Of a stretch of DNA of 64,000 nucleotides, positions 1 through 11,314 are shown piece after piece (position 1 is the stretch's first letter; every line of letters begins with the position of its first letter). Origin of the DNA: Vandiemenella viatica (Eukaryota > Arthropoda > Insecta > Orthoptera > Morabidae); assembly GCA_031002005.1 (NCBI GenBank), contig CM061920.1, positions 112,830,095 through 112,894,094 of the forward strand. Reading direction: 5' to 3'. The translations under genes and the position numbers were made by a program. Under the pieces are notes generated by a model. It had not been told where the DNA came from. It searched no databases and worked only from the letters and a program-made list of their open reading frames with translations.

Positions 1-2
1 AA

Positions 3-1036
3 GCAATCGTACGGGAATGTCATCAGTCACCACTGGCTGGACATTCAGGTGTAAACAAAACAATAGAGAAGGTGAAAAGATATATACAATGGAAGGGTAT
101 GGAACAGGACATCAGAGAATATATTAGGGAATGTCATAGCTGTCAACAAAATAAATTAACAACTCGTAACAGTCAGATGCCGCTTGTATTAACCCAAAAA
201 CCAGAACGTGTCATTGAAAGATGTGCCATCGATATTGTAGGGCCATTTCCCATTTCCCACCAAGGTAACAAATACTTACTAACATTCCAAGATAGCCTAT
301 CGAAGTTTATGGCCGCTGTTGCTGTTCCCACACAAGACTCGCGCACTGTTGCCAAAGCTCTTGTCGAGGAAATCATACTACGCTACGGAATTCCTTCAGA
401 ACTGTTGTCTGACCGGGGTGTTTGTTTCCTTAGTGACACCCTAAAACAAGTGTGCCAACTTCTGAAGATAGAATCCACACCACTGCATACTCGCCATTTT
501 GTAATGGCTCGCTTGAACACCAACATCACACTATAGCGGAATACCTTAGGCACTACATAGATAACGATCAGCTAGACTGGGATTCCTGGGTCCCATTTGC
601 TATCTTTGTAATAAACACTAATATTCACTCAGCGACAGGTTTCTCACCTTTTTAACTATTCTTTGGACGCGTGCCTAACATCCCTGGCATTCTGCAAAGA
701 GACCCTACCGAAGTTGTTTACTCATATGAGAACTATGATACAGAGCTAAAGGATAGGCTACAAAGTTTGCACAAGCGAGCCAGAGAAATCAACAAGGAAG
801 TCAAAGAGAAAAACAAGGAATACTTTGATAGAACCCAAAACGCCGTTGAATTTAAGGTCGGGGATAAGGTTCTCCTCAAGGACAAATCCTTCCGCAGGGG
901 ACAAAGCCAGAAACTAGGAACCCTTTTTGTTGACCCGTATAAAATATTGGAGCTTGATCTACCGAACGTAGTTATCCAAAAGGGGCGTTATAAACGAGAG
1001 AAAGTACACGCCAATCGTTTGAAACCATATAAATAA
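3..1036 (+). pseudogene. Ty3/Gypsy-type integrase, 5' end cut by window
   Basis: Integrase joins LTR-retroelement cDNA to host DNA. The frame is already open at base 3, so the gene starts outside the window. Visible in order: an HHCC zinc finger ending in 'CHSCQQNK', then the DDE core with 'DIVGPFP' (first D), 'LSDRGVCF' (second D) and 'NGSLEHQHHTI' (E). The C-terminal part is basic and ends 'HANRLKPYK', as is usual for Gypsy integrases. One frameshift lies near 480-490 and one in-frame stop at 653-655; the frame after the stop continues unchanged to 1036. The catalytic residues are therefore present but the gene is broken. No envelope-like ORF follows. Assignment to Ty3/Gypsy rests on motif order and is solid; the lineage is not determined. 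Confidence 0.85.
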
Positions 1037-3951
1037 TCATTTTTAGTCACTGACCCCACAAGCATAACCTCCGATACGTTTAATAGGACAAAAGTTATTG
1101 GTAAACACAGCCACGTGGTCTGTATGTCAACAAACGCATGTGCTCGGGGGCATGGTAGACACGTTACAGATAACAGGCTCAATCCAAGATGGCTGCGCGG
1201 CTCACGTTGCTTCCCGCAAGCGATAAGCAAGGCCGCCTCTGATATCAGGAGGTCGACGCACCGACTGAGCTCAGCTCTGATAAGGCTACCACGCTCGCCT
1301 CGGGCGGCGGAGATATCACGAAACCTTCCGCTCCGCAGCTAACGCAGAACATACATTGCCAACACATCGCTACACTACGCCAATATAGTGCACTTTGTAA
1401 TAACAATAATAAGATAAATAGGTAATAAATAATAATAAGGTTCAAAAGAGTCTACAGTTTATCCTTAACGATGGAAGCGATAGTAAGATTTAAGATTAGC
1501 CATATTAAGAAGCACAAGGCGAGCGTTTCATTCATATAACATCCTCGCATACTGGAGGAACATACACGCTGTTTATAAATCATACAAAACAAATAACACA
1601 AATGTTTTCTCTAATAAGCCAGTTTAAGTAATTTGCATACTGATATCCACATATCATTAGGATACACAATTAGAATAAGCAAGGACTATCTCACACTTCT
1701 TATATCACACTGAAGAAGCCTATACAAGTAAAGGACTGGATGAATTCAGAGTTTATTTTTCGCAGAAAGAACCTCCCTCTTAAAGCCAATCATCCACTGT
1801 CTTCCTCACAAAACACAAACTCGTTTCGTGATAATTGAGAATCAATTAGGAGCCGCTAAACTTCAAGATACACTTGAAATGCATAAGGGTTACACTTGAT
1901 TTGTCTAAGAGTATCTTACAAAAAGAAAATGAATTATTAAGCTAAGGGAAAGCACAGAATATCTTTTACTGCGGAGCGGATGAATAATGCCTGAAATCTT
2001 GTTCAATGCTCGCGAGCAGCCTGTTGTATTCAATAACTTGCCATTCAAACTAAATTTAAAGTAGCAAAAGAGAAATTCACCTTTCTTTGAAAGAAGGGTG
2101 TATAAAATAGCTAAGGATATCTGAGACGCTCCTCCCTATTTAGTGTCAAACTGACTTTCTCATATGAATATCCATATTCATCTTTGTATGTAAATGTAGC
2201 GGTTAAAAGATTTTATCTCATAATTAGATCAGCAAAGTCATTTCCGTTCTTGCAATGACAAGAAGTGTTGTTAAATGATGAACTGTAAAAGCAGCGACTG
2301 CAATGACAACACCGCAGTATGATGTCAACAAATTTAAGTAGTTGTATACAAACTTTTGTTTTGAAAGCTATGTATAATAACAGAGTGTGAAGTGTCATTT
2401 ATCTAGTATGTTAACTGTGTTAAATGGATCTTTAGTCGAATCGTTAGTCAATTACAAACGGAGCAAAGACGTTACTAGTTATTAAGTGAAAACAATGACC
2501 AATTGAACTGAGAGCCTATCAGCACCGCTTTACTAGCTGTAAACAGACATTTAAGGGCCCCATTTTATCAAAGTTGTACTTAATGTTTATAAATGTAAAC
2601 AAAGCAACCCGGAACCTAAAGCTTAGTTGGAACATTACTCCAGTTGCTACCAACTTAATACTGTAAAGCCACAAATCCATTAATCTAACCAAAGCAAGAG
2701 TAGTTGAGAATTATATGTAAATTTTATGTCATTCATTATGCCAGTATAATCATTGAAGTTAATTAGTGTTTGCTATAGCAATGAAAATCCAAAGGCAACC
2801 AGCCTGACCAAAGTAGCAACATATTTGGTAGATTATAAAGTTGAATGATTATAAGTATTGTAGATTTTAGTTCTTGTTAATTATTAATTTTTGAATTGAC
2901 ACTCACGGAAGATTTTTCGTCTGTAAAGACAATGAAAAATCTTTTCCACGCGGTGAAGCTGTCGTGGTAGCTGATTTTTATACAGATGTTAGTATAGAGT
3001 TTAGTAATAATGAAGGCAGAGTACTTCCAAGCCAGCACGGTAGCAGGAAGTTTACACCACTAGTACACGACACCGGTGCCAAGGCCGCTGGTCAGGCAGT
3101 TCTTAGTGTGGGAACGCTGTACAGCACAACCAGTACTCGAGGCTGACACACTATGGGCACGTGATACACACGCGTGTTCATAGTGACTGTCAGCCAATGA
3201 GAAGAGAGTTTGCCCCACCTTCCAGAACCAAGGGCGCCATTTTGCACGGGCGCCTCGCCCCAGTCCGCGATGTGATTTTTAGTAGTGAGGACCTGTTACG
3301 GTCTAATCAGGCCATTTTGGGCATTTTTCCAATAATCCTCCCTCTGCTGGCTTGTAATGCATTCTGTCTCAACATCGGATCCTATGGTCCATCATCCTAA
3401 TACCAGGAATGCTGGTTTCATGTACCAGTCGATTGTAATTGTACCATACAACTGCTCTCGCCAAATAAATCAAGTAACCGCAATTCTTTACATTATTCAA
3501 GGAGCACCTACATCCCAATTTTAGACCAGTTAAGTCTCTGTGCATACCTTTGTCCCAGCTAGGAACTTACAGATGACGGCTGGAAACCGGAAGTACCTCA
3601 GTTGGCAGTAAGTAGACGCTGGAACGGACCCACAGTGGGTAAGTTTGCTACTAGTTCAGTCAACACGCGACAACATGACCCCTACAATCACACACTACTT
3701 GTGATGAGAATTGAACATGTTCAAATCTAATCAACGCTATTTTTGATAGGTGCTAGTTGAATCAGAAACAGTGATTACTATGTCACAAGAAGTGATATAC
3801 TGCTTCTGTTAAAGTAACAGTGACAAAAATCTCCCCATGTGTCCAAAGTTTTAGACTTCATTTACAAATGAGCTCTTCATGTATCACTCCATCAAGTCGC
3901 CGGTCCAATTTCACATATTAATTATTTACATTTACTATTTTATTATTACCT

Positions 3952-3956
<5 letters not shown>
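1037..3956. other. Non-coding; possible LTR or UTR sequence of the preceding Gypsy
   Basis: No convincing coding frame. A relatively GC-rich patch at about 1140-1350 and another at about 2940-3400 contrast with the AT-rich remainder. The second patch has a CCAAT-like 'cagccaatgag' near 3190 and an AATAAA at about 3465, which would suit an LTR promoter and polyadenylation signal. I could not find the second copy of an LTR in the window, so this remains a guess. Confidence 0.3.
3141..3195. repeat. Imperfect hairpin with palindromic loop
   Basis: The arm 'ggctgacacactatg' (3141-3155) pairs with 'catagtgactgtcagcc' (3179-3195), a 15-bp stem with a two-base bulge. The loop contains CACGTG and the perfect palindrome 'acacgcgtgt' (3168-3177). 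It may be a regulatory site in an LTR or a MITE remnant; no family was recognised. Confidence 0.7.

Positions 3957-4003
<47 letters not shown>
3957..4003. repeat. Poly(A) tract of 47 bases
   Basis: Uninterrupted A run preceded by 'cctagttt'. It could be the tail of a retroposed sequence on the + strand, but no target duplication was found. Confidence 0.9.
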
Positions 4004-4004
<1 letters not shown>

Positions 4005-5203
4005 AACACATTCCCTGCCAAGAATGCGTAAGACTGTCTCAATCCCTTGTGGTTGCCATTAGTCTCTGGAAGTGGGATTTTTACTTTGTTGCTATAAGAG
4101 TTCAATATTTCTTAAAGCAATAATTGTATTTTATTGAAGTTTTAGGGTAAATTTATTATACATTGAGAGTGTGATACCTGGTATAACAATCTCCAGGATT
4201 TTATATAATTCACTCCACTCATCTGATTTCAACAACCTCAGCTTCAATATCTAGAATTGGTGTGACACTTTCGTTGCTACTGTTAATAGCAACAGACAAG
4301 TCATTATCACTATAAAAAATATTTATGTTTGTCTTCTGAAATTTTATCCAATTATATTTTTCCATTACTATCAAAATTTAATTAGTACATAAATTAGCAT
4401 CCGTAGGGGAAGCTATATTGATAGCATGTAAACAAGGAAATGTTTGAAATTGATTTACTACAGAAATTTGAGCCATATATGGATTTAAACTACAGAATTC
4501 GATAGCCACTGTTTTTAAGAAAACAGGTGCTTGCATCAATGTGTACATGTGTGAGAAGTGAAGCTTCTATCTATTTTTTTCTGTGCTTTTTTTATTTTCT
4601 TCCACACTTGTGTGGATAAATGATGATACCACAGTGCATTTGTACAGGAAATAGGAACTTTGGCCACAATATCCCCATAAACAAATGAAAATTATTTAAA
4701 AAATTTAAGCATACTTTGTTAGATTATAGAGTATTTCTTCCATCCTTAGTCTGTATTTTTTATTTAGGGCTTTTATACCAGAGAACATTATCATGGATCA
4801 AGTTTAAACCATGATACAGTGACTGTATATTGTGTTAGTTTAGTCCAGTTGCAGTTCATATTGAATGTGTACAATCAAATTATTAGTATTAGCACTAGTC
4901 CATCTCATGAGACATTTAGAGACTATGAATACGAACAAGCACACTGTAAATAAGTTAGGAGAATTTTTTGAAATGATAATGTCTCTGCATCATAAAAGGT
5001 GTCCATGCCAAAGATAAGCATCGTGGATCATGGCCTGAGACAAAGAGTAAAATTGCATCTCAAAAATAAACAACTCTTAGGGGAGGTTAGGAATGCAGCA
5101 AAGGTTTGTTTGAGAAGTTGACAAAATGATTTGTTGAATCTATAGTTACCCAGTCAACCATTATCACAAGGGTGAAGAGACCAATTATATTATCATGTTC
5201 TTG
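4004..5203. other. AT-rich DNA, nothing recognised
   Basis: No open frame, repeat pair or element end could be supported here. Confidence 0.6.
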
Positions 5204-5507
5204 TGTGGTAATATAATAGTTTTCATATTATAATAAATATTCATGCTTCTTTATTTGAAAGTTATATTTTTTAAACATTTCATGTTTTCATTTACAGATA
5301 CATAATTCTTCTTCATATCATTCCAGATAAAATAACGAAACAACTGAACTTGTCCTCAAAAATATTATTTCAAAGACATTATTATATATTAACATCAACA
5401 ATATTACTACAATCTACTGCACTTATCAAATCTGTGGCATAAGCCCCAATTGTTATTAAAAATACATAAACTAAATTTCATTTCTTTTTTATTAATATTT
5501 GGTGTCA
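5204..5507 (-). repeat. LTR (3' LTR) of the minus-strand gag-integrase element
   Basis: About 300 bp closely matching the interrupted copy at 9612-11220, in direct orientation and flanking gag and integrase coded on the minus strand. Read on the minus strand it starts TGACACC and ends CCACA, a TG...CA form. A purine-rich tract precedes its minus-strand start. It also serves as the unoccupied-site reference that proves the mariner insertion in the other copy. Both copies contain the stretch 'gtggcataagccccaattgt'. Confidence 0.7.
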
Positions 5508-5513
5508 TACTTG

Positions 5514-5524
5514 CCCCCCCCCCC
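5514..5524 (-). promoter_or_regulatory. Candidate polypurine tract next to the 3' LTR
   Basis: Eleven C on the + strand, hence G11 on the coding strand, seven bases from the LTR start. Position fits plus-strand priming in LTR elements; the identification depends on the LTR call being right. Confidence 0.45.
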
Positions 5525-5775
5525 TCATATTTTTTCACCATAAAAAACAGGAACAACAAAATGTCCACATCAACACCACACATGTCCTCATTTAAATACT
5601 TTTCTCTGTTCATGTGATCAATAGCTTAGCACTCAAAAACATTGAAATTCAGATTCAGTGTAGTTTAAAGAGAATTCATTATCAACACACATTACTTTAA
5701 ATTACTTTTTTGGCTTGAGGCACACAAAGTAAATATATATATTACAACATTGTGAAGGCCCAAAGCTTTATTGGA

Positions 5776-6640
5776 TCATGGATACATTAGCCAATATGTG
5801 TTGGGGTATGGTTTTCCAGCAACCCTAAATGGCCCGTTATAAATATCAAAAAACTTTTTAATTTCTGAGTTCAAATTGCACAATTTTCTATGCGTTCTGA
5901 CCAGAACAGGACTTCCCAGGTTGTACTTGGTTGGTATATGACCTTTGTTATGTCTTTTCTTTCTCTCTTTGGCTTTTTTACTCACTTTTTCTTTCACTTG
6001 TTTCATCAAGTCTTACTGTTGAAGTGCAACTTTTAGTGGAAATTTTACTGTTTCCATGATTATATTAGGAGCCTCTTCAGTAGTCAGTATTCTATGAGGT
6101 GTAAAGCCTGTTCTCTCATTCTCCATAGAATTTATTACGTCTTCAAAATCCTCTAGGTGTTCCACCCACTTGGTGTGTTTCTGACTACAGTATGTTCTAT
6201 ACAGTCGACCAAGCTCTCTCATGTACCTCTCCGCAAGGTTATTGGCTGGACGGCATACAGATATTTTCCCATACACTTTTGCCACGATGTGAACTGACTT
6301 CCATTGACTGAAAACATGGATTCAGGATAACCTACTTTTAAAAAATAATCCTTTTCCAGCTTGTTTACTAGTGCCATCCTGGTAGCTCTCTTAATTCGGT
6401 ATAACTTAATGAATTTGGAAAAAACATCAACCAAAACAAATACATAAATGAACCCTGACTTTACCCTTGGCAAAATAAATAAATAAAGGTCCAAATATGT
6501 CTAATGCTACCAATTTTAGGACATCATCTGGAATTATATTTTGTATTAAGACTTGTGGTGCAACATTCAGTACTTTTGTTTGTTGAGATCATTCACATCC
6601 TGCAAAAGTCTTGTAGTCCTTCTCTCCATAATGGTTCATA
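5776..6640 (-). pseudogene. Gypsy-like integrase, frameshifted, catalytic D lost
   Basis: Minus-strand integrase remnant of the element bounded by the 5204 and 9612 repeats. Visible parts, 5' to 3': a degenerate zinc finger region near 6600, 'LVALDIFGPL' near 6510 (first D of the DDE core), 'VFVLVDVFSKFIKLY', then 'FSVNGSQFTS' where the usual D before NG is V. A frameshift near 6260-6285 leads to 'NLAERYMREL' (E region) and a final basic C-terminal domain with 'NGPFRV' ending near 5776. Further frame breaks separate the parts. Loss of the second catalytic D plus frameshifts make it inactive. Immediately upstream comes gag, so protease, RT and RNase H are missing. Confidence 0.75.
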
Positions 6641-6799
6641 TTTGTTCCAAAATTCCTTGTATCTACTCTCCACTGTCAGAATACTGCCATCCTTCCCCTT
6701 TCATTGTGTTCATTTTCTGTGTACTCTGTAATCATTTGCAGAATTGTTTCTTTTTTCATCATGCTTACAATAAATGTGCTTTTCTATCAAACTGTTTCA

Positions 6800-8034
6800 A
6801 GGGGATGAGTTTCACCAGTCGAGACGTTCTACAGCATCCAGGAATTCCTCAATATTTTCCCACTAGTAGCTTTTCTTTAATCCCTCATAGTAATTTCTGC
6901 TGCAACACTTCAATTTTTTCATCACTTGCAAAAGGTTCTTCCAGATATTCTAATTTTCGAAGCAGAGTCTCACAAAAGTATCTCACGCTTTCGTCACGTT
7001 TACTGCATGGTCTACTGTTTCTAAAATCACTCTTCACATTCCTTTGCCCTTTTTTTGACAGTACTTGTCTGGAAAAAGCTTCAGGAACTCTTGACATTTT
7101 TCACTGACCTCGCATCCCCATGTAAGAGCATCTGCTTTCAACATATTCTTGAAATATTTAATTTTATTCTTGTCCGAACAGTCTTCAGGTAAGTCATTTC
7201 TATATGCTTTCACAAATATTGCAGGATGTATGCTTCCTCCAGGCATAAATTTTATTTCCAACACTCCTGAGCCATATCTCTGACCGCATTATAAATGTTC
7301 TTCCACTTTTCTTCAGCACTATCTTTGATATTCTTGATTTGTTTGAGCACATTTTTAGTCATGTCAGTGACGTTTTCATCTACTATTGTTACCTGTTGGT
7401 TGACCTCCTTAGTGTATTCCTTCAATTTCTCCATGTCATCCTGGCTCTCCATCTGTCTGTTATAAATCGCCTTGCTAAAACTTTTGATCGCCTCATATTT
7501 TCCTTTTATATCAAAGATGTTTCCCATTATCTGATTCTTTGCACCTTCTACTCTTCCATATGTTTCCTGCTTGACAATTCCCTCTCTTTCATTAATATGA
7601 TCATATACCTTTTGTATCTTTATTTCCATGTTATGTTTTACTTAATCCATTTCTTGATATAAAGCGCTCTGTAAATTTTCTACATTATGTTGCAATAGTT
7701 CAATGTTTTTATTCATTTCTTGAAATCATCCTGTTGTTTTCTGTTCTGATAAGTCAAATTGTTTATTAATTTCTTCAATTGTTCTCTGCTGTGACAAATC
7801 AAATTTTTTATTTATTTCTTCTAATTGTCGTAAAAGAATATTTAAAACAGTGGCAATATCACCTCTCTTATCTTGAGTATCAGTCTGTTCGATCTTTGTT
7901 GGCGATGACATATTATCCTTTAATATATTCACTTCTACACTGGAGCAAAAACTGATTACCGCAGAGTCATTGCTATGTATTGCTGTAAATTCTTTATTTT
8001 CCCCAATAGTGTAAGCCCGTGACTGTTTTTTCAC
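6800..8034 (-). pseudogene. Gag polyprotein remnant of the same Gypsy-like element
   Basis: Gag would form the particle core. Starting at the Met at 8034, the N-terminal part has two near-identical heptad-like blocks ('EEINKKFDLSQ' and 'EEINKQFDLSE'), followed by a long charged coiled-coil segment (about 7629-7260). Then comes a retrotransposon-gag-like globular region with 'IKYFKNMLKADALTWG' and 'FCETLLRKLEYLEEP' (about 7264-6885). Several stops and frame changes break it. No CCHC knuckle is left. It runs within about 150-250 bases into integrase sequence, so a deletion removed the centre of pol. Family call is by pattern of gag blocks plus the linked integrase. Confidence 0.65.
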
Positions 8035-8304
8035 ATATTGTCACGGGTCTAGAATAGTTCCAGTTTTTAAGATGAAAGATTATGACAGGTTGATCTGACC
8101 TGGCTAAATATAAGCTTGACCATTGTTTCACCCATAGAATGAATAAAAAATCTTGAGCTTGAAGAACTCAGAAGCTTTAATAGAGGTCAATATTAAAAAT
8201 GGACAGGAACAATCGCGCTATCATGTAACTGTTTCAAAGGTCATACACATCAAATTGCTTAAATACAAACTTGACTTGTATTTGACCCTTAAAGTTCACT
8301 CTGC

Positions 8305-8356
<52 letters not shown>

Positions 8357-9611
8357 TGTTTGCTTCGAAAGCAAAGTGAGTGGGCAAATACTCATAATTT
8401 AAACATTGGCCATAGTATCTGCGATGGCCAGAGAACTTAATACATGTTCCATATTATGAAACAGTTGAGTAACTCCGCAGAAATAAGTTGACAGAATAGT
8501 CGATTCGGTGACACATTTGGTCTGATGTCTACTTAAAATAACCTAATAACTCACATACAGCGAACATGAATAAATACCAATAATGAAAGTGGTCAATAAA
8601 GTGCTTAAAAAGCAAATAAACCATAATGCATAAATTTTGGTCAAGCAACAACATCAGTAACATGTAAATGAAAAGCAGATCCACCTCTTTCAGCCACAAA
8701 ATTTATTAACATTTTTTAAACTATGAAACGCTATGAAAAGCTAACTTAATGAATGTATTATGCCAATTAATTTGGTAGCCATTGCTTTAGTTATTAAATT
8801 GTAGACATAACCACAAATCCCTTCTAATGGCATCTCTGGTCACAGTTTTGTGAGCGAAGGCTGACATGTGACACTTTTCTCCAGTCAATAGCTGTCGAGG
8901 TGAGTGGGTGACCTTACGAAATTATATAGTAGAAATATGCAATTCTCTGAATTTGTGCTAACAGGCAATTCACTATCACTTTCCATACTTATTAAAAACA
9001 TTTTTGTCTCTAACAACAGCTTTCTGACAAAATATAAATACTAACCACTACATAAAAACTTCTTTTTTAAAAAACGTCTTCTTATAGCCTCAACACTATG
9101 AAGATCAAGCCAATGCTGCTTATTGTACACAAAACCATTTGTACAAAGAAAAGAAACACATACAATAAATTAAAGTTTTAAAGGGAAGAGAAAACAACAG
9201 AAATCACTTGACAAAAATTTCAATCAAACACATATACAAAATTACTGAATATGAAATGGCTTAAATTACACCCCTTAAGATAAGCTTTGAGCTATATTGC
9301 ATAGTTAAGAGATGCAGTGCATTTATCATTTATAACTTTAGATTAATTCTTTAAATTAAAAAATTGAACTTTTCGGTTTACATTTACCTTATAAAATAAA
9401 ATTAAAAAAATTAGTCAATATTTGTTTTTTTTTTTTTTTACAAATATTTGCTTTTTAAGTAAAAACAAATGTATCAGATATTGCACCGGTTTCTTGAATG
9501 AAGTTGGCAATGCGTACGTTTCTGCCTTTCTCAAAAGAAGAAAAATCTTTGTACTTGACAAATGCATCCAAAGATCTCAAGTTCAGTTTCGAAACAGGTC
9601 ACCAAATCCCA
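8035..9611. other. Leader between LTR and gag, AT-rich, with A42 tract
   Basis: No coding frame. An uninterrupted A run at 8312-8353 may mark a separate retroposed insertion. The bases just left of 9612 would be the primer-binding region of the minus-strand element; on that strand they read 'tgggatttggtgacc', but no tRNA match could be tested. Confidence 0.4.
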
Positions 9612-9710
9612 CGTGGCAATATAATAGTTTCCATATTATAATAAATATCCATGCTTCTTTATTTGCAAGTTATATTTTTTAAACATTTCCTTTTTTTTCA
9701 TTTACAGATA

Positions 9711-11043
9711 CAGGGTGTGGCAAAAAGACCTGACGGTTTTAAAGTAAAAACAATATGAAATATAAAAGTGATGCAAAATATTTTATTGCTTATTACAGAA
9801 GGGTGTTCATGTAAATTAATGAAAATAACATCAGAACAACCAAATTCATCCATTTAAGATGTGAAGATAACCTTCTTTAAGTGACTCCCGTCATTGACCA
9901 AGCATTCTTCCAGCCTTGCACTGAAGCTGTTGAACACCTGATCTAACATTGCACGAGGTAGGTTGGCAATTTCTTGGCGTATTGCTTCTTTCAGTTTGTC
10001 CAGCGTGCGGGGTTTGTTTGTGTAAACTCTTGCTTTAACGAGCCCCAACAAGAAAAAATGACAAACGCTAAGGTCTGGAGAGCGAGCTGGCCATTCAATG
10101 TCCCCAAAATGGGAGATCACTCGACCATGAAACTTGCTTCTCAAAACGTCCATACCATCAGTGGCTGTATGGGCAGTTACCCCATCCTGCTGGAACCATA
10201 TCCTCCTGCACACTAAATGATTTCTCATAAGTTCAAGGATCAGGAAGTTTTTCAATATCAACAAATAATGTTGCGAATTAACCGTAAAGGTTCGACCATT
10301 CTCATCAAAGAAGTATGGCCCGATGACACACCTTTTTGTTACACCACACCACACGGTAACTTTAAGACTATGCAAGGACATTCTTACAGTTGTTCCTGAT
10401 TTGTAGCCGACCAATAACGAAAGTTCTGTTTGCTCACATAACCATCCAGTTGGAAATGTGCCTCATCGCTCATCATTAAAAATTTTTCATCAGTCAGCAT
10501 TTCTTCTACAAATGCTTTACACTTTCCATAGTCATTAGGCTTTAACTTCTGCACAACAGCCATTTTGTACGGGTGGAAGTACAGATCGAAACGCAAAATT
10601 CTTCTTACCGAGCGGTCAGACATGTGCAAAGCTGGAGCTTGTTTATGGACCGACCACTGAGGACTCACTTCCACAGCTTCTCTTACTCAACTGATATTCT
10701 CTGGCATCCTGGATGACCTTGGTCGACATGTCAACTTTTTTAACACTGAACTGGTAGCTCTGAAGGTGCTCACCCATAGCATAATTGTGTTACGAGTCGG
10801 GTCTCTTCCTCTTGGACCCACATTAAGATGTCTACGGAACTGCCACTGAACAGCAACGTAGGAATCGCCACTTTTAAAAATCGCGTCGACAACAAACGCA
10901 CAGTACTCACCCGACCACTGCTCCATGGCTGCTACAAATGTCCATGTGTGGGCTCTGGAATATGACTATCCCCACCAACCCCCACCATCTACTCGCTAGA
11001 CAATACCGCGGCGAAAACCGTAAGATCATTTTGCCGCACCCTG
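9711..11043 (-). mobile_element. Mariner 1, complete 1333-bp element with TIRs and TA duplication
   Basis: Ends are inverted repeats: 'cagggtgtggcaaaaagacc' at the left and, reverse-complemented, 'cagggtgcggcaaaatgatc' at the right. TA is duplicated at 9709-9710 and 11044-11045. The related LTR at 5204 gives the empty site with a single TA, so both boundaries are exact. It carries a minus-strand transposase (9854-10926). Confidence 0.95.
9854..10926 (-). pseudogene. Mariner transposase, DD41D type, third D changed to H
   Basis: The protein would cut and paste the element. Start Met at 10926, chosen because the next 35 residues ('MEQWSGEYCAFVVDAIFKSG' onward) match the DUF4817-like helix-turn-helix start of this family. 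There is an in-frame stop at 10687-10689 and a frameshift near 10384-10414. Catalytic motifs: 'MMSDEAHF' (first D), 'WFQQDGVTAHTA' (second D), then 'SPDLSVCHFF', where the third D is replaced by H. I count 41 residues between the second and third positions, the spacing of the DD41D group. Full length is about 350 codons, normal for mariners. Stop, frameshift and loss of the third acid make it inactive. Confidence 0.9.
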
Positions 11044-11225
11044 TACATAATAATTCTTCATATCATTCCAGAAAACAAAACGAAACAACAGAACTTGTCC
11101 TCAATAATATTATTTCAAAGACATTATTATATATTAACATCAACAATATTATTACAAACTACCTCTGTGGCATAAGCCCCAATTGTTATTAAAAATACAT
11201 AAACTAAATTAAATTTCTTTCCTTT

Positions 11226-11267
11226 TTTAACTCACTTCAAAAAAAGGAAGAGGTTCTCAATTCGTCA

Positions 11268-11314
<47 letters not shown>

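Larger units (their letters stand above)
9612..11220 (-). repeat. Second LTR copy (5' LTR), split by a mariner
   Basis: Bases 9612-9710 and 11044-11220 together align with 5204-5489. The mariner sits exactly between them at a duplicated TA. The last part of the LTR is absent here, but an 18-base match to its missing end occurs at 14981-14998, suggesting that 11226-14980 was inserted later. Confidence 0.7.

Noticed and set aside
1115..1445. Overlapping short open frames on both strands in a GC-richer patch
   Set aside because: No recognisable domain, no splice logic, overlapping on both strands; treated as chance frames in non-coding DNA.
6553..7107. A 184-codon + strand frame rich in F, S and C
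   Set aside because: It is the antisense of the gag/integrase remnant, whose minus-strand domains are recognisable.
8153..8440. Frame with a long poly-lysine run
   Set aside because: Created by the A42 tract; not a gene.
10938..11192. 84-codon frame across the mariner 1 right end
   Set aside because: It runs through a TIR and into the LTR, so it cannot be one gene.
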